Below are positions 1-7,668 of a stretch of 56,730 bases of DNA, piece after piece. Every line of letters begins with the position of its first letter. Position 1 is the first letter of the stretch. A model generated the notes under the pieces. The model saw only the letters and a list, made by a program, of their open reading frames with translations. It had not been told where the DNA came from and searched no databases. The stretch covers positions 67,645-124,374 of the forward strand of contig NVWF01000008.1 in the NCBI GenBank assembly GCA_002746155.1, read 5' to 3'. Source of the DNA: Gammaproteobacteria bacterium (GTDB lineage Bacteria; Pseudomonadota; Gammaproteobacteria; Enterobacterales; GCA-2746155). The translations under genes were made by a program, and so were the position numbers.

Positions 1-1
1 T

Positions 2-262
2 AAGGCGGGAAAAACTGACAAGGAAATCGAAGGATTCCTTAAGGATCGTTATGGCGACTTTATCAGTTATCGACCTCCATTAAACCCCTCTACTTGGATC
101 ATATGGTTTGGGCCTTTTGTAGTACTTTTAATTGGTGGGTTTTCTATCTTTAGGTTTATATCTTCCCGACAAAACAATCAAAATCTTGTGAGTGAGACTT
201 CTAAAGAAAGTAGCGTCTTATTGAAAGAATGGGTGGAAGATTCAGAGGAGAAGACGTCATGA
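2..262 (+). CDS. ccmH: CcmH/CycL C-terminal part (5' truncated by window edge)
   Basis: The open frame from base 2 encodes 86 residues and ends in TGA at 260-262. It shows the end of the CcmH thioredoxin-like domain (RYGDFISYRPP), one membrane helix (about residues 32-50, WIIWFGPFVVLLIGGF) and a short charged tail. In this family CcmH is a membrane-anchored periplasmic thiol reductant that keeps apocytochrome c CxxCH cysteines reduced for haem ligation. Its stop overlaps the ccmI start as ATGA, so the two are translationally coupled. The N-terminal half with the redox Cys pair lies outside the window. Confidence 0.85.
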   Translation, partial: KAGKTDKEIEGFLKDRYGDFISYRPPLNPSTWIIWFGPFVVLLIGGFSIFRFISSRQNNQNLVSETSKESSVLLKEWVEDSEEKTS

Positions 263-1551
263 TTGTATTCTTCGTGTTGTTTGTGGTGTTAATGATGCTT
301 ATTATTATTCCCTCACAAATATTTTCTCACAAGAAAGCTTTGCAAGAAGTTCAATCTTCCCTTGATGTGAGATTAGAACAATTAAAGAGAGACTTCCAAT
401 TTAGAACAAAGGAATTAGCAAGACGACTAAAGTCAGCTGATTTGGCTGAAGAAGAATGGCAAGTATTAACACTAGAACTTGAAAAGGACACACGTACTTC
501 CATTGACTTAACAAACATTGCAAGTCAGTCTTCTAAGACAAAAGTTTCAGGCTTTTTCATATTACTTCTAGTTGTGCTGAGCATTATTGTCTCAGGGTTA
601 AGTTACAAATTTTCAGGTAATTATGATCGGGTAAAAACTCAGTCGAGTCTGATTAAGCAACTGAAAAATGATTCTGAAACTATTTTTAAAATATCATCAG
701 TTGTTGCAAAGGATCCTTCACAAGCACACATTAATGATCTCTATCTTGCTTTGCGTAGTCAAGTGGAGTTAAAGCCTCAGGATGTTTCTACTTGGCGAGA
801 ACTTGCCTTATTTAATGCTAGTTATGGAAGAATAGCTGAGGCCAAAGAGACCATGAAAATAGCGCTTAAAATAGATTCTAAGGATCTCGATTTACAAGTT
901 GTCTATGCCCAGTTATTAACTCAATCTAAAGAAAGCAGTGATATTATTTTAGCCTTGAAAATGGTTAATCAAGTATTAACAGATGAACCTCAACATGAAG
1001 GGGCCCTGTTACTACTCGGCATGAGTTATTACCAGTTAGGCATGTATCAAAAATCCATCCTGACCCTTGAAAAATTATTGAACTTATATGGGTCAGGTTC
1101 AAATATGGCGAATTTAATTAATCAGCGCATTAGTAGTGCAAAAAAGTTGTTGATGGATAACAACACAACTAACCAAGCAAGCAAACCTTCAGCCATCTCA
1201 AATGCTAATTTGAATGTTCGAGTTGTAATTCCAGACTCAATTCGCGCTAGGTTAAAAGGTGATGAGAACATCTTTATTTATGCCAAGGCAATAGAAGGTC
1301 CCAGATTTCCAGTCGCTGTCGTTAAAACTACAATAAATGCCTTGAGTGATCTAGTGAATTTAAACGATGCTAGTGCCATGCAACCTCAGTCAGCCTTGTC
1401 TAAGTTTGATAAGATTAAAATTACTGTTCGTATATCCTTTGCTGGAGATGTGGGTGCTAAGAAAGGTGATATCCAAGGCTCAAGTGAAATAATTGAAGCA
1501 CCCTTTGAAGGTGCGACTATTATGGTTACTGTCAATGAAGAAATACAATAG
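259..1551 (+). CDS. ccmI: Cytochrome c maturation protein CcmI (TPR apocytochrome chaperone)
   Basis: 430 residues from the ATG at 259, chosen over an upstream in-frame start at 229 because it gives the ATGA overlap with ccmH and puts a membrane helix (residues 2-20) at the N-terminus. A charged cytoplasmic loop, a second helix (about 99-116), a TPR-like region (about 170-290) and a C-terminal domain of roughly 110 residues follow. This is the CcmI/CycH architecture: two helices, a loop, then periplasmic TPRs that bind the C-terminal helix of apocytochrome c and hand it to CcmFH. It closes the ccm cluster, since an unrelated gene follows 12 bases downstream. Confidence 0.9.
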   Translation: MIVFFVLFVVLMMLIIIPSQIFSHKKALQEVQSSLDVRLEQLKRDFQFRTKELARRLKSADLAEEEWQVLTLELEKDTRTSIDLTNIASQSSKTKVSGFFILLLVVLSIIVSGLSYKFSGNYDRVKTQSSLIKQLKNDSETIFKISSVVAKDPSQAHINDLYLALRSQVELKPQDVSTWRELALFNASYGRIAEAKETMKIALKIDSKDLDLQVVYAQLLTQSKESSDIILALKMVNQVLTDEPQHEGALLLLGMSYYQLGMYQKSILTLEKLLNLYGSGSNMANLINQRISSAKKLLMDNNTTNQASKPSAISNANLNVRVVIPDSIRARLKGDENIFIYAKAIEGPRFPVAVVKTTINALSDLVNLNDASAMQPQSALSKFDKIKITVRISFAGDVGAKKGDIQGSSEIIEAPFEGATIMVTVNEEIQ

Positions 1552-1563
1552 CAGTAACTCATT

Positions 1564-2583
1564 ATGACTAACACAGACCTTAAATACTCTGACCTTAAAT
1601 GCCCTGAATTTAAATACAGCGGCACTAAACGCTATAATAATTATTCAACTTTTATTAAATCAAAATTTGAGCAGCGTGTTCAAAAAGTTTCACTTGATAC
1701 GGGTTTTACCTGCCCCAATCGAGATGGATCAAAGGGAGTAGGGGGCTGTACCTATTGCAATAATAACTCTTTTAATCCCTACTACTGCAAACCTCAAAAA
1801 TCCATTAGCACTCAATTACAAGAAGGTATAGATTTTTTCTCTAAGAAGTATAAAAATCAACAATACCTTGCTTACTTTCAGGCCTATACTAATACCTATT
1901 CAGACTTTAAATTACTTAAGGAGCTTTATAATGAAGCGGTGAGTCATCCTGGAATTGTTGGTATGGTTATAGGTACAAGACCCGATTGCATCAATGAAGA
2001 TATTGTTAACTTTCTTGCAGAACTTTCTAAAGATTATTACATCTCATTAGAGTTTGGTGTTGAAAGTACAATTAATAAAACCCTTGATCTGATCAATCGC
2101 TGCCACAGTTATGAAGAAACAATACAAGCTTATAAAATGGCTGATGGAAAGGGTCTGGATCTTGGCGCTCACATGATTATCGGACTACCGGGTGAAACCA
2201 GAGAGGACATTTTAAATCACGCAACGGAGCTTTCGAAGTTGCCCATTAAGACTTTGAAATTACATCAGCTACAAATCATTAAAAACACCATGATGGCTTA
2301 TCAGTTAAAGCATACACCTGAAATGTTTAATTTATTTGAAGTCGATGACTATATTGATTTAATGACAGATTTTATTGCTTTACTCAGACCGGATATAATT
2401 ATTGAACGGTTTATCAGTGAATCTCCTAAGGAGCTTTTGATTGCTCCTCTTTGGGATGGATTAAAGAACTTTGCCATGGTGGATAAAATTGATAAATTGT
2501 TAATCGAAAAACACCTCTGGCAGGGTAAATATTATCAAACTCACCCTGAGCAAAGCTCATCTAGCGAAGCAGTTTTCTCATAA
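1564..2583 (+). CDS. Radical SAM protein, TIGR01212/YhcC family
   Basis: 339 residues. The SAM-binding cysteines are at about 50, 62 and 65, in the family signature CPNRDG...GGCTYC. YFQAYTNTY, GTRPDC, LEFGVES and GLPGET also match TIGR01212. Family length is about 310; the excess is mostly an N-terminal tail of three 5-residue repeats. The reaction is not established. From memory, the residues after the cluster motif (CNNNSFNPYYC) look more like Bacteroidota members than like E. coli YhcC, so transfer is possible (inference). There is no strong ribosome-binding site. Its 3' end overlaps the convergent SDR gene by 23 bases. Confidence 0.85.
   Translation: MTNTDLKYSDLKCPEFKYSGTKRYNNYSTFIKSKFEQRVQKVSLDTGFTCPNRDGSKGVGGCTYCNNNSFNPYYCKPQKSISTQLQEGIDFFSKKYKNQQYLAYFQAYTNTYSDFKLLKELYNEAVSHPGIVGMVIGTRPDCINEDIVNFLAELSKDYYISLEFGVESTINKTLDLINRCHSYEETIQAYKMADGKGLDLGAHMIIGLPGETREDILNHATELSKLPIKTLKLHQLQIIKNTMMAYQLKHTPEMFNLFEVDDYIDLMTDFIALLRPDIIIERFISESPKELLIAPLWDGLKNFAMVDKIDKLLIEKHLWQGKYYQTHPEQSSSSEAVFS
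1576..1620 (+). repeat. Three imperfect 15-bp in-frame repeats
   Basis: Three consecutive 15-base units (1576-1590, 1591-1605, 1606-1620) encode DLKYS, DLKCP and EFKYS near the N-terminus of the radical SAM protein. The first two units share GACCTTAAAT exactly; the third has diverged. They look like a small internal duplication in a non-conserved tail. Expansion or contraction would keep the reading frame. Confidence 0.7.
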
Positions 2584-3346
2584 ATTTGTAGTAAAACCAA
2601 GTGATACGCCCGTAGGTCTTTTTCATGGACTTGTCGCTAAAAATTAAACTCAACTTGTCGTTAAGCCCATCGGCTATGTCCTTTGCTACACTTTCTGCGG
2701 TTAAGGATGATTTTTCCATCCAGCCTTCTACCCGTTTGATGGTAGCGGGATCAGAGGAAATCATGCTGGAGGTCAAGTTGGTTTTAAAGAAAGATGGGCA
2801 GGCTGCAGCCACATGAATATTGTCTCTTTTAAGCTCACATCTTAAGGTTTCACTAAATGCTATAACACCCGCCTTTGCGACGTTATAAGTCATCATGCCG
2901 GGCATTAGTGCAACGCCTGCAAAGGAAGCCACATTAGCAATGGCGTTAGGAGATCCTTCACTAGCAGATTTTTTGAGCAGCGGTATAAAAGCCTTGGCAC
3001 CTCTAACACAACTCATAAGGTCGAGTTCTATTAAACGCTGCCATTCTTCTTCTGAGCTTTCAAGTAGCGTTCCTGAAGCTGCAACTCCTGCGTTGTTAAC
3101 CAGAATGTTACATTGTCCGGTGGTGTGCTCAGTGAAGTTCACCAGAGCAGAAAAGTCGTCAATTTTTGATATATCACAATGAAAATAATCAGCCTTACCT
3201 CCAGCATTGACTATTTCATTCACTGCAGTTTGTCCGGCTTCATCTTGAATGTCTGCAATAATGATATGGTAGTTAAGCTTAGCGTAATGATTAGCAATGG
3301 CCTTTCCGAGTCCGCTAGCTGCACCGGTAACTACAACTGTTTTCAT
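2561..3346 (-). CDS. Short-chain dehydrogenase/reductase (SDR)
   Basis: 261 residues, ATG at 3346 preceded by AAGGAAA. A classical SDR: TGAASGLGKA nucleotide-binding glycine motif (residues 7-16), D32 region favouring NAD(H), NNAG at about 86-89, catalytic Ser in ANVASFAG and YNVAK for Tyr/Lys. The C-terminal 50 residues are basic (MRKLLR end), unlike short secondary-alcohol SDRs. It diverges from the acyl-CoA dehydrogenase operon across a 158-base region holding a palindrome, so it probably shares TetR control and oxidises or reduces a hydroxyacyl or alcohol intermediate of that pathway. The exact substrate cannot be read. Confidence 0.85.
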   Translation of the reverse strand: MKTVVVTGAASGLGKAIANHYAKLNYHIIIADIQDEAGQTAVNEIVNAGGKADYFHCDISKIDDFSALVNFTEHTTGQCNILVNNAGVAASGTLLESSEEEWQRLIELDLMSCVRGAKAFIPLLKKSASEGSPNAIANVASFAGVALMPGMMTYNVAKAGVIAFSETLRCELKRDNIHVAAACPSFFKTNLTSSMISSDPATIKRVEGWMEKSSLTAESVAKDIADGLNDKLSLIFSDKSMKKTYGRITWFYYKFMRKLLR

Positions 3347-3401
3347 GTTGTTTCCTTATTCTTTTAAATATCAATCTAAATCATACAGTATAATGTTTTA
3401 T

Positions 3402-3423
3402 ATATCGAGCGTTCGTTCGATAT
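3402..3423. promoter_or_regulatory. 22-bp palindrome, candidate TetR operator
   Basis: Arms ATATCGAGCG and CGTTCGATAT flank a central TT; the arms are inverted copies with one mismatch. The CGTTCG core is typical of TetR-family operators. It abuts the -35 element of the acyl-CoA dehydrogenase promoter and lies between two divergent genes, 1.3 kb from the TetR gene at 4702. That it is bound by that TetR is an inference from position and symmetry. Confidence 0.6.
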
Positions 3424-3451
3424 TGACAATTGCTCTGGTGCAATCTAGAAT
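3423..3451 (+). promoter_or_regulatory. Sigma70 promoter of the acyl-CoA dehydrogenase operon
   Basis: A perfect -35 TTGACA (3423-3428), a 17-base spacer and -10 TAGAAT (3446-3451), about 53 bases upstream of the ATG at 3505. The -35 directly follows the palindrome at 3402-3423, so a bound repressor would block polymerase. Confidence 0.7.
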
Positions 3452-3504
3452 GGTTTGCATACAGAGGTATCTACCTATCTTTTAATTTAAAGAGAGTGAT
3501 CATT

Positions 3505-4692
3505 ATGGACTATTCAATATCTGATTCATTACAACGTAGACTTAATACAACACAGGAGTTTTTGGACTCTGAGATTATTCCCATGGAAAAATATTTCCTA
3601 AGAGGTCAATGGGATGAACTAGAGTCGATGATTGCCAATGCAAGATTAAAAGTTAAATCCCTAGGTTTATGGGCACCCCATCTTCCAAAAAGCCTTGGTG
3701 GTACCTTTACAGGTCTTGTTGATTTAGCATTATTTGCTGAAGTACTGGGCCAATCACCCCTCGGCCACATAACCTTTGGGTGTCAGGCACCTGATGCTGG
3801 CAATGCTGAACTATTGCACCTCCATGGCACTGAAAGCCAAATTCAGCAGTGGTTAAGGCCCTTAGCTCTAGGAGATATACGCAGTTGTTTTGCCATGACC
3901 GAGCCCCATACAGCTGGTTCTAATCCAACTTTACTTGATTCAAGTGCAGTGCTTGATGGTGATGAGTGGGTGATTAATGGACGTAAATGGTTCACTACAT
4001 CAGCTGATGGAGCTGATTTCACCATAGCAATGGTGATCACGGATGATACAGCTGCCAAGCATTCTAGGGCTAGTATGATCATCGTTCCTTTAGATAATCC
4101 CGGTTATAAATTGATAAGAAATATTCCCATCATGGGTCATGCTGGAAAGGGATACTTTAGTCATGCTGAAATTGAATTTACTGATTGTCGAGTACCAGTG
4201 GGTAATATGCTCGGTGGTGAAGGTCAAGGTTTTTCCCTAGCTCAAGAACGCTTAGGACCAGGACGAATTCAACATTGCATGCGTTGGCTAGGTATTGGAA
4301 AAAGAGCCTTTGCTGAAATGTGTAGTTATGTGAAAACCCGAAAGATAAGTAGCAACCAAACACTGGCAGATCAACAACTTATGCAAGCCATGATCGCCGA
4401 TTCAGCGGCTGATCTTGCAGCGGCCAGAGCGCTGGTGATAGAAACCGCCTGGACCGTTGAAAACCAAGGGTTTAAGGCCGCTAAGGAAAACATATCCTTG
4501 ATAAAATTCTACACTGCAAATGTCATGCAAAGAGTTGTTGATAGAGCGCTTCAGGCCCATGGCGGACTTGGAATGACGGATGATACAATCATTTCATACT
4601 TCTTCAGGGAAGAGCGGGCAGCACGGATTTATGACGGGCCAGATGAAGTACATCGCTTGGCTGTTGCAAGAAAGATCTTAAAGCAATATTAA
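3505..4692 (+). CDS. Acyl-CoA dehydrogenase, ACAD10/ACAD11-like
   Basis: 395 residues from the ATG at 3505 (AAAGAGAG upstream), chosen over an earlier in-frame start inside the promoter. The three ACAD parts are present: N-terminal helices, a middle beta domain (CFAMTEPHTAGSNPT, then INGRKWFTTSADGADF) and a C-terminal helical bundle (QAHGGLGMTDDT). Near the end it reads IYDGPDEVHR where typical chain-length ACADs have the catalytic Glu in YEGT. The DGPDEVH form belongs to the ACAD10/ACAD11 type, which acts on 4-hydroxyacyl-CoA after phosphorylation by an APH domain. An APH-type kinase lies two genes on, supporting that reading. Substrate chain length is unknown. Confidence 0.9.
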   Translation: MDYSISDSLQRRLNTTQEFLDSEIIPMEKYFLRGQWDELESMIANARLKVKSLGLWAPHLPKSLGGTFTGLVDLALFAEVLGQSPLGHITFGCQAPDAGNAELLHLHGTESQIQQWLRPLALGDIRSCFAMTEPHTAGSNPTLLDSSAVLDGDEWVINGRKWFTTSADGADFTIAMVITDDTAAKHSRASMIIVPLDNPGYKLIRNIPIMGHAGKGYFSHAEIEFTDCRVPVGNMLGGEGQGFSLAQERLGPGRIQHCMRWLGIGKRAFAEMCSYVKTRKISSNQTLADQQLMQAMIADSAADLAAARALVIETAWTVENQGFKAAKENISLIKFYTANVMQRVVDRALQAHGGLGMTDDTIISYFFREERAARIYDGPDEVHRLAVARKILKQY

Positions 4693-4701
4693 AACCTGTC
4701 C

Positions 4702-5418
4702 ATGTCTGCAACTTGGCCTGATACCATGAGCTTTAAAAGTTTTAGTCAGAGAGTTAATCTGACTAAAAGCAGCTTCTATGGTGAATTGTATGCAATGCAT
4801 GATTTTAGTATTAGAAATCAGCGTATCGCCGTTAAAAATTTACAGACTATTTGTGAGTCGACGTTTTTATTAGCTAATGAGCTAGGTTTTCAAGCCATGA
4901 CCCTCAGACAATTGTCTAGGCAAACAGGCATGAGTATGGGTGGACTTTATGCCTATATAAAAAGTAAGGATGATTTAGCCGAACTGATATATTCATTTTT
5001 AAATCGATATTGTGTAGAGGTTATTTCTGATCTGATTAAGGACAATTTAAGTGCTGATAAAACACTCGTTGCTTTGATCCATTCACATCTCTATTTGAGT
5101 GAGCTTCTGCAGCCCTGGTTTTACTTCGCCTATATGGAAACTAAAAACTTATCTAAAGCACATAAGCGCGTGGCGATAAACTCAGAACTATCCATGGAAA
5201 TACTACTTTTTGAGACAATTAAGAAGGGGTTAGATGACACTGACTTCATTATTAAGCCCTCATCAGATGAAAAAGCACAACTAATTGCCTCTTTAATAAA
5301 AGCCATGTTGCAAGATTGGTACCTTAAGAGTTGGAAATACAAAAAACGAAAGATTAGTGTTGATAACTATGCAGACATGGTTGTTGATATGTCACTAGGC
5401 TATCTAAAAAGGGGTTGA
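4702..5418 (+). CDS. TetR/AcrR family transcriptional regulator
   Basis: 238 residues. The TetR helix-turn-helix is at about residues 60-95 (TLRQLSRQTGMSMGGLYAYI followed by KSKDDLAELI). The C-terminal ligand domain is divergent, as usual. About 40 residues precede the DNA-binding domain, longer than the usual 10-15, and include a Lys/Ser-rich stretch; a later start would cut this tail. It begins 9 bases after the dehydrogenase and ends 1 base before the kinase gene. It is the likely repressor of the cluster, probably released by an acyl-CoA (inference), through the palindrome at 3402-3423. Confidence 0.85.
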   Translation: MSATWPDTMSFKSFSQRVNLTKSSFYGELYAMHDFSIRNQRIAVKNLQTICESTFLLANELGFQAMTLRQLSRQTGMSMGGLYAYIKSKDDLAELIYSFLNRYCVEVISDLIKDNLSADKTLVALIHSHLYLSELLQPWFYFAYMETKNLSKAHKRVAINSELSMEILLFETIKKGLDDTDFIIKPSSDEKAQLIASLIKAMLQDWYLKSWKYKKRKISVDNYADMVVDMSLGYLKRG

Positions 5419-5419
5419 G

Positions 5420-6481
5420 ATGTCACTGGATAAAGCGACAAAAGTTAGGCAGGAAGACTCTTTAGATATTCAAAGTGTATTGGAATACTTAGCAGCTAAC
5501 CTACCGGACTATTCTATTGGGGACAAGTTTGAGATATTACAATTTCCCAGTGGTGCCTCCAATCTCACCTATGAATTAAAAGGTGAGAGCCAGTCCCTCA
5601 TTTTAAGAACAGCTCCACAGGGTGCCAACATAAAAAGCGCCCATGATATGGCTAGGGAATTTAATGTTTTATCACGCCTCAAGGAACACTTTGCCTATTG
5701 CCCAAAACCTCTTGCCTATAGTGATGATAACGCCATCTTAGGACGAGAATTTTATATCATGGAGAAGATCGAGGGTATTATTCCAAGAAGAGAGTTGCCC
5801 ATTGATTATTCTGAGCAACAGCTGCAGTTACTCTGTACTAATTTAGTGGATGTTCATGTAAAACTGCATCAAGTTGATATCGTTGAAAAAAATCTGATTG
5901 AACTTGGCAAGCCCCTAGGCTATGTCACAAGGCAGGTGGCAGGCTGGTGTAGTCGATACAAAAAAGCCCGTACCAATGATGTGCCTTTAGCGGATGATCT
6001 AATGACTTGGTTAGTTGATCATCAACCGGCTGATAGCTATGAAACTGCTGAACAAGCAAGTTTTATCCATAACGACTACAAACTCGATAATGTGGTGCTT
6101 GACATGAATCAGCCCACTTCAATTATTTCAGTTTTAGATTGGGAAATGTCCACGGTTGGCGATCCCCTTATGGACTTAGGCTGCTCTTTAGCCTATTGGG
6201 TCGAAGCAACAGACTCAGAGGTGATGCAGCAAATACGTATGTTGCCCACCCATCTAAAAGGCATGATGACTAGAGAGCAGCTGGTGGATTATTATTTACA
6301 AGTCAGTGGGCGGACGGTAAACAATTTTGACTACTATTATGTATTCGGATTATTTCGCTTGGCAGTGATAGCTCAACAGATTTATAAACGTTTCAAGGAA
6401 GGTAAAACCCATAACAAAAAATTTGCACAATTTGGGGTGTTTTGTAGTGTACTTATTAATGAATGCAAGAAGTATCATTGA
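5420..6481 (+). CDS. APH-family kinase (ACAD10/11 N-domain or LvaA type)
   Basis: 353 residues, ATG one base after the TetR stop, with AAAGGGG just upstream. It has a protein-kinase-like fold of the aminoglycoside phosphotransferase family: glycine-loop region LQFPSGASNLTYEL (about 40-55), Lys/Arg in LILRTAP, catalytic loop HNDYKLDN (about 216-223) and metal-binding LDWEMSTVGDPLMDLG. This branch, next to an ACAD, matches the kinase domain of ACAD10/ACAD11 and LvaA of Pseudomonas putida, which phosphorylate 4-hydroxyacyl-CoA. The alternative, antibiotic resistance, is unlikely in this operon. Confidence 0.85.
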   Translation: MSLDKATKVRQEDSLDIQSVLEYLAANLPDYSIGDKFEILQFPSGASNLTYELKGESQSLILRTAPQGANIKSAHDMAREFNVLSRLKEHFAYCPKPLAYSDDNAILGREFYIMEKIEGIIPRRELPIDYSEQQLQLLCTNLVDVHVKLHQVDIVEKNLIELGKPLGYVTRQVAGWCSRYKKARTNDVPLADDLMTWLVDHQPADSYETAEQASFIHNDYKLDNVVLDMNQPTSIISVLDWEMSTVGDPLMDLGCSLAYWVEATDSEVMQQIRMLPTHLKGMMTREQLVDYYLQVSGRTVNNFDYYYVFGLFRLAVIAQQIYKRFKEGKTHNKKFAQFGVFCSVLINECKKYH

Positions 6482-6521
6482 AAGAATTTTAATTTTTAAA
6501 GCTATTTGATAAGGGTAAATT

Positions 6522-7331
6522 ATGCTGTTGGATCCAACAAAGTATCAAGAATTACTGAGTAAAATTAGTTCATCTCAGGCCTTCGACCTCACTGGCAAGG
6601 TGGCATTAATCACCGGTGGTAGTAGAGGTATTGGTTTGGCGGTTGCAAAACTATTTTCAGAATTTGGGGCTGAGGTTATTGTTTCTAGTCGTAATCAAGA
6701 AACACTTGATGAGGTGGCTGAGTCCATTCGATCTACTGGCGGCAAAGCTCATGCAATGGCTTGTCACATAGGAAATGCAGAGGCTGTTAGTGAGTTAATG
6801 GCTAATATAAAACAGCAATTTGGTCGTTTGGATATTCTTGTGAATAACGCCGCCACTAATCCATATTTTGGTCACATACTTGATACCAATGAAACGGCTA
6901 TTCGTAAAACGGTGGAAGTTAATATTGAGGGTTATTTTCAGATGAGTCAGTTGGCAGGACAGCTAATGCGTGAGATGGGAGGCGGTTGTATAATCAATAC
7001 AGCCTCAATCAACGGAATGAGACCTGGTCCCATGCAGGGTATTTATTCTATAACTAAGGCTGCAATTATTTCCATGACCCAGTCCTTTGCTAAGGAATGC
7101 GCGCCTGAAAATATCCGAGTTAATGCTGTTTTACCGGGCTTGACTGAGACAAAGTTTGCCTCAGCACTTACCCAAAATGAAACCATGTTAAAAAGAACGC
7201 TGCCACTTATTCCCATGCACAGAGTTGCTCAACCGGAAGAAATCGCTCCAGCCTTCTTGTTTTTGGCTTCTGATGCAGCTAGTTACATAACGGGAATTTC
7301 TTTGCCAGTAGATGGCGGTATCTTGACTTAA
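6522..7331 (+). CDS. Short-chain dehydrogenase/reductase (SDR), FabG-like
   Basis: 269 residues, ATG 40 bases after the kinase gene with AAGGGT. Motifs: TGGSRGIGLAVA (residues 30-41), NNAATNPYFG, catalytic Ser in NTASINGMRPG, YSITKAA, and a C-terminal GGILT typical of FabG/DHRS4-like SDRs. About 25 extra residues precede the Rossmann fold. In the cluster it could oxidise a 3- or 4-hydroxyacyl product, or reduce a ketoacyl group to make the 4-hydroxyacyl kinase substrate. Sequence does not distinguish these. Probably the last gene of the operon. Confidence 0.87.
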   Translation: MLLDPTKYQELLSKISSSQAFDLTGKVALITGGSRGIGLAVAKLFSEFGAEVIVSSRNQETLDEVAESIRSTGGKAHAMACHIGNAEAVSELMANIKQQFGRLDILVNNAATNPYFGHILDTNETAIRKTVEVNIEGYFQMSQLAGQLMREMGGGCIINTASINGMRPGPMQGIYSITKAAIISMTQSFAKECAPENIRVNAVLPGLTETKFASALTQNETMLKRTLPLIPMHRVAQPEEIAPAFLFLASDAASYITGISLPVDGGILT

Positions 7332-7668
7332 ACTTATGGGATTTACTGAGTAACTTGTTAACAATTAGTGGATAGAATGTGGATAAAGTTTTATATTGAA
7401 ATTAATTCAAATCTAGCCAATTCTTAGCTTTATTGATCAATAAAAAAACTCTATACTCTAGCCATAAATTACCAGATTAAATAAATCCATAAAAACAGCT
7501 CTTTCCCTTATATAGGGTTGCTTGACTGTTGTAGCTACTAGATGTAGTATTTGGTTGCATAATAACAACAGGATTGAACTATCCGGTAATATAATAAATC
7601 GACGTGTATGTAGACAAGTACTAGACAAGCAATTAGTGCTGCAAAAGCAATATTCTCAGGGGAAAAAC
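7332..7668. other. 337-base intergenic region upstream of nrdB
   Basis: AT-rich and without a convincing gene. It holds a perfect DnaA box at 7378-7386 with a near-match 10 bases upstream (TAGTGGATA), and a possible -10 TATACT at 7452-7457 with only a weak -35 (TTTATT, 17-base spacer). An open frame in phase with nrdB extends back to 7522, but its codons look non-coding and the nrdB ribosome-binding site lies far downstream. I could not find a convincing NrdR box pair. Confidence 0.6.
7378..7386 (-). promoter_or_regulatory. DnaA box upstream of nrdB
   Basis: TGTGGATAA is the exact complement of the consensus DnaA box TTATCCACA. E. coli nrdAB is known to be DnaA-regulated through boxes upstream of its promoter, so a role in nrdB transcription is plausible. 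It lies 283 bases before the start codon; one perfect box could also occur by chance. Confidence 0.5.

Noticed and set aside
1386-1625. Minus-strand 79-codon open frame over the ccmI end
   Set aside because: It is antisense to ccmI and the radical SAM gene, lacks a ribosome-binding site and has no family-like sequence.
5420-6481. Aminoglycoside resistance kinase
   Set aside because: It has the APH fold, but the operon context (ACAD, SDR, TetR) and segments such as LDWEMSTVGDPLMDLG fit the ACAD10/11-LvaA branch.
7378-7386. DnaA box as a sign of a replication origin
   Set aside because: Only one perfect box and one near match are present, with no 13-mer repeats and no dnaA, dnaN, gidA or parAB genes nearby. 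Regulation of nrdB explains it better.
7522-7668. N-terminal extension of NrdB by 49 residues
   Set aside because: The extra codons encode an unlikely sequence, and a good ribosome-binding site precedes the ATG at 7669, which gives the normal family start.
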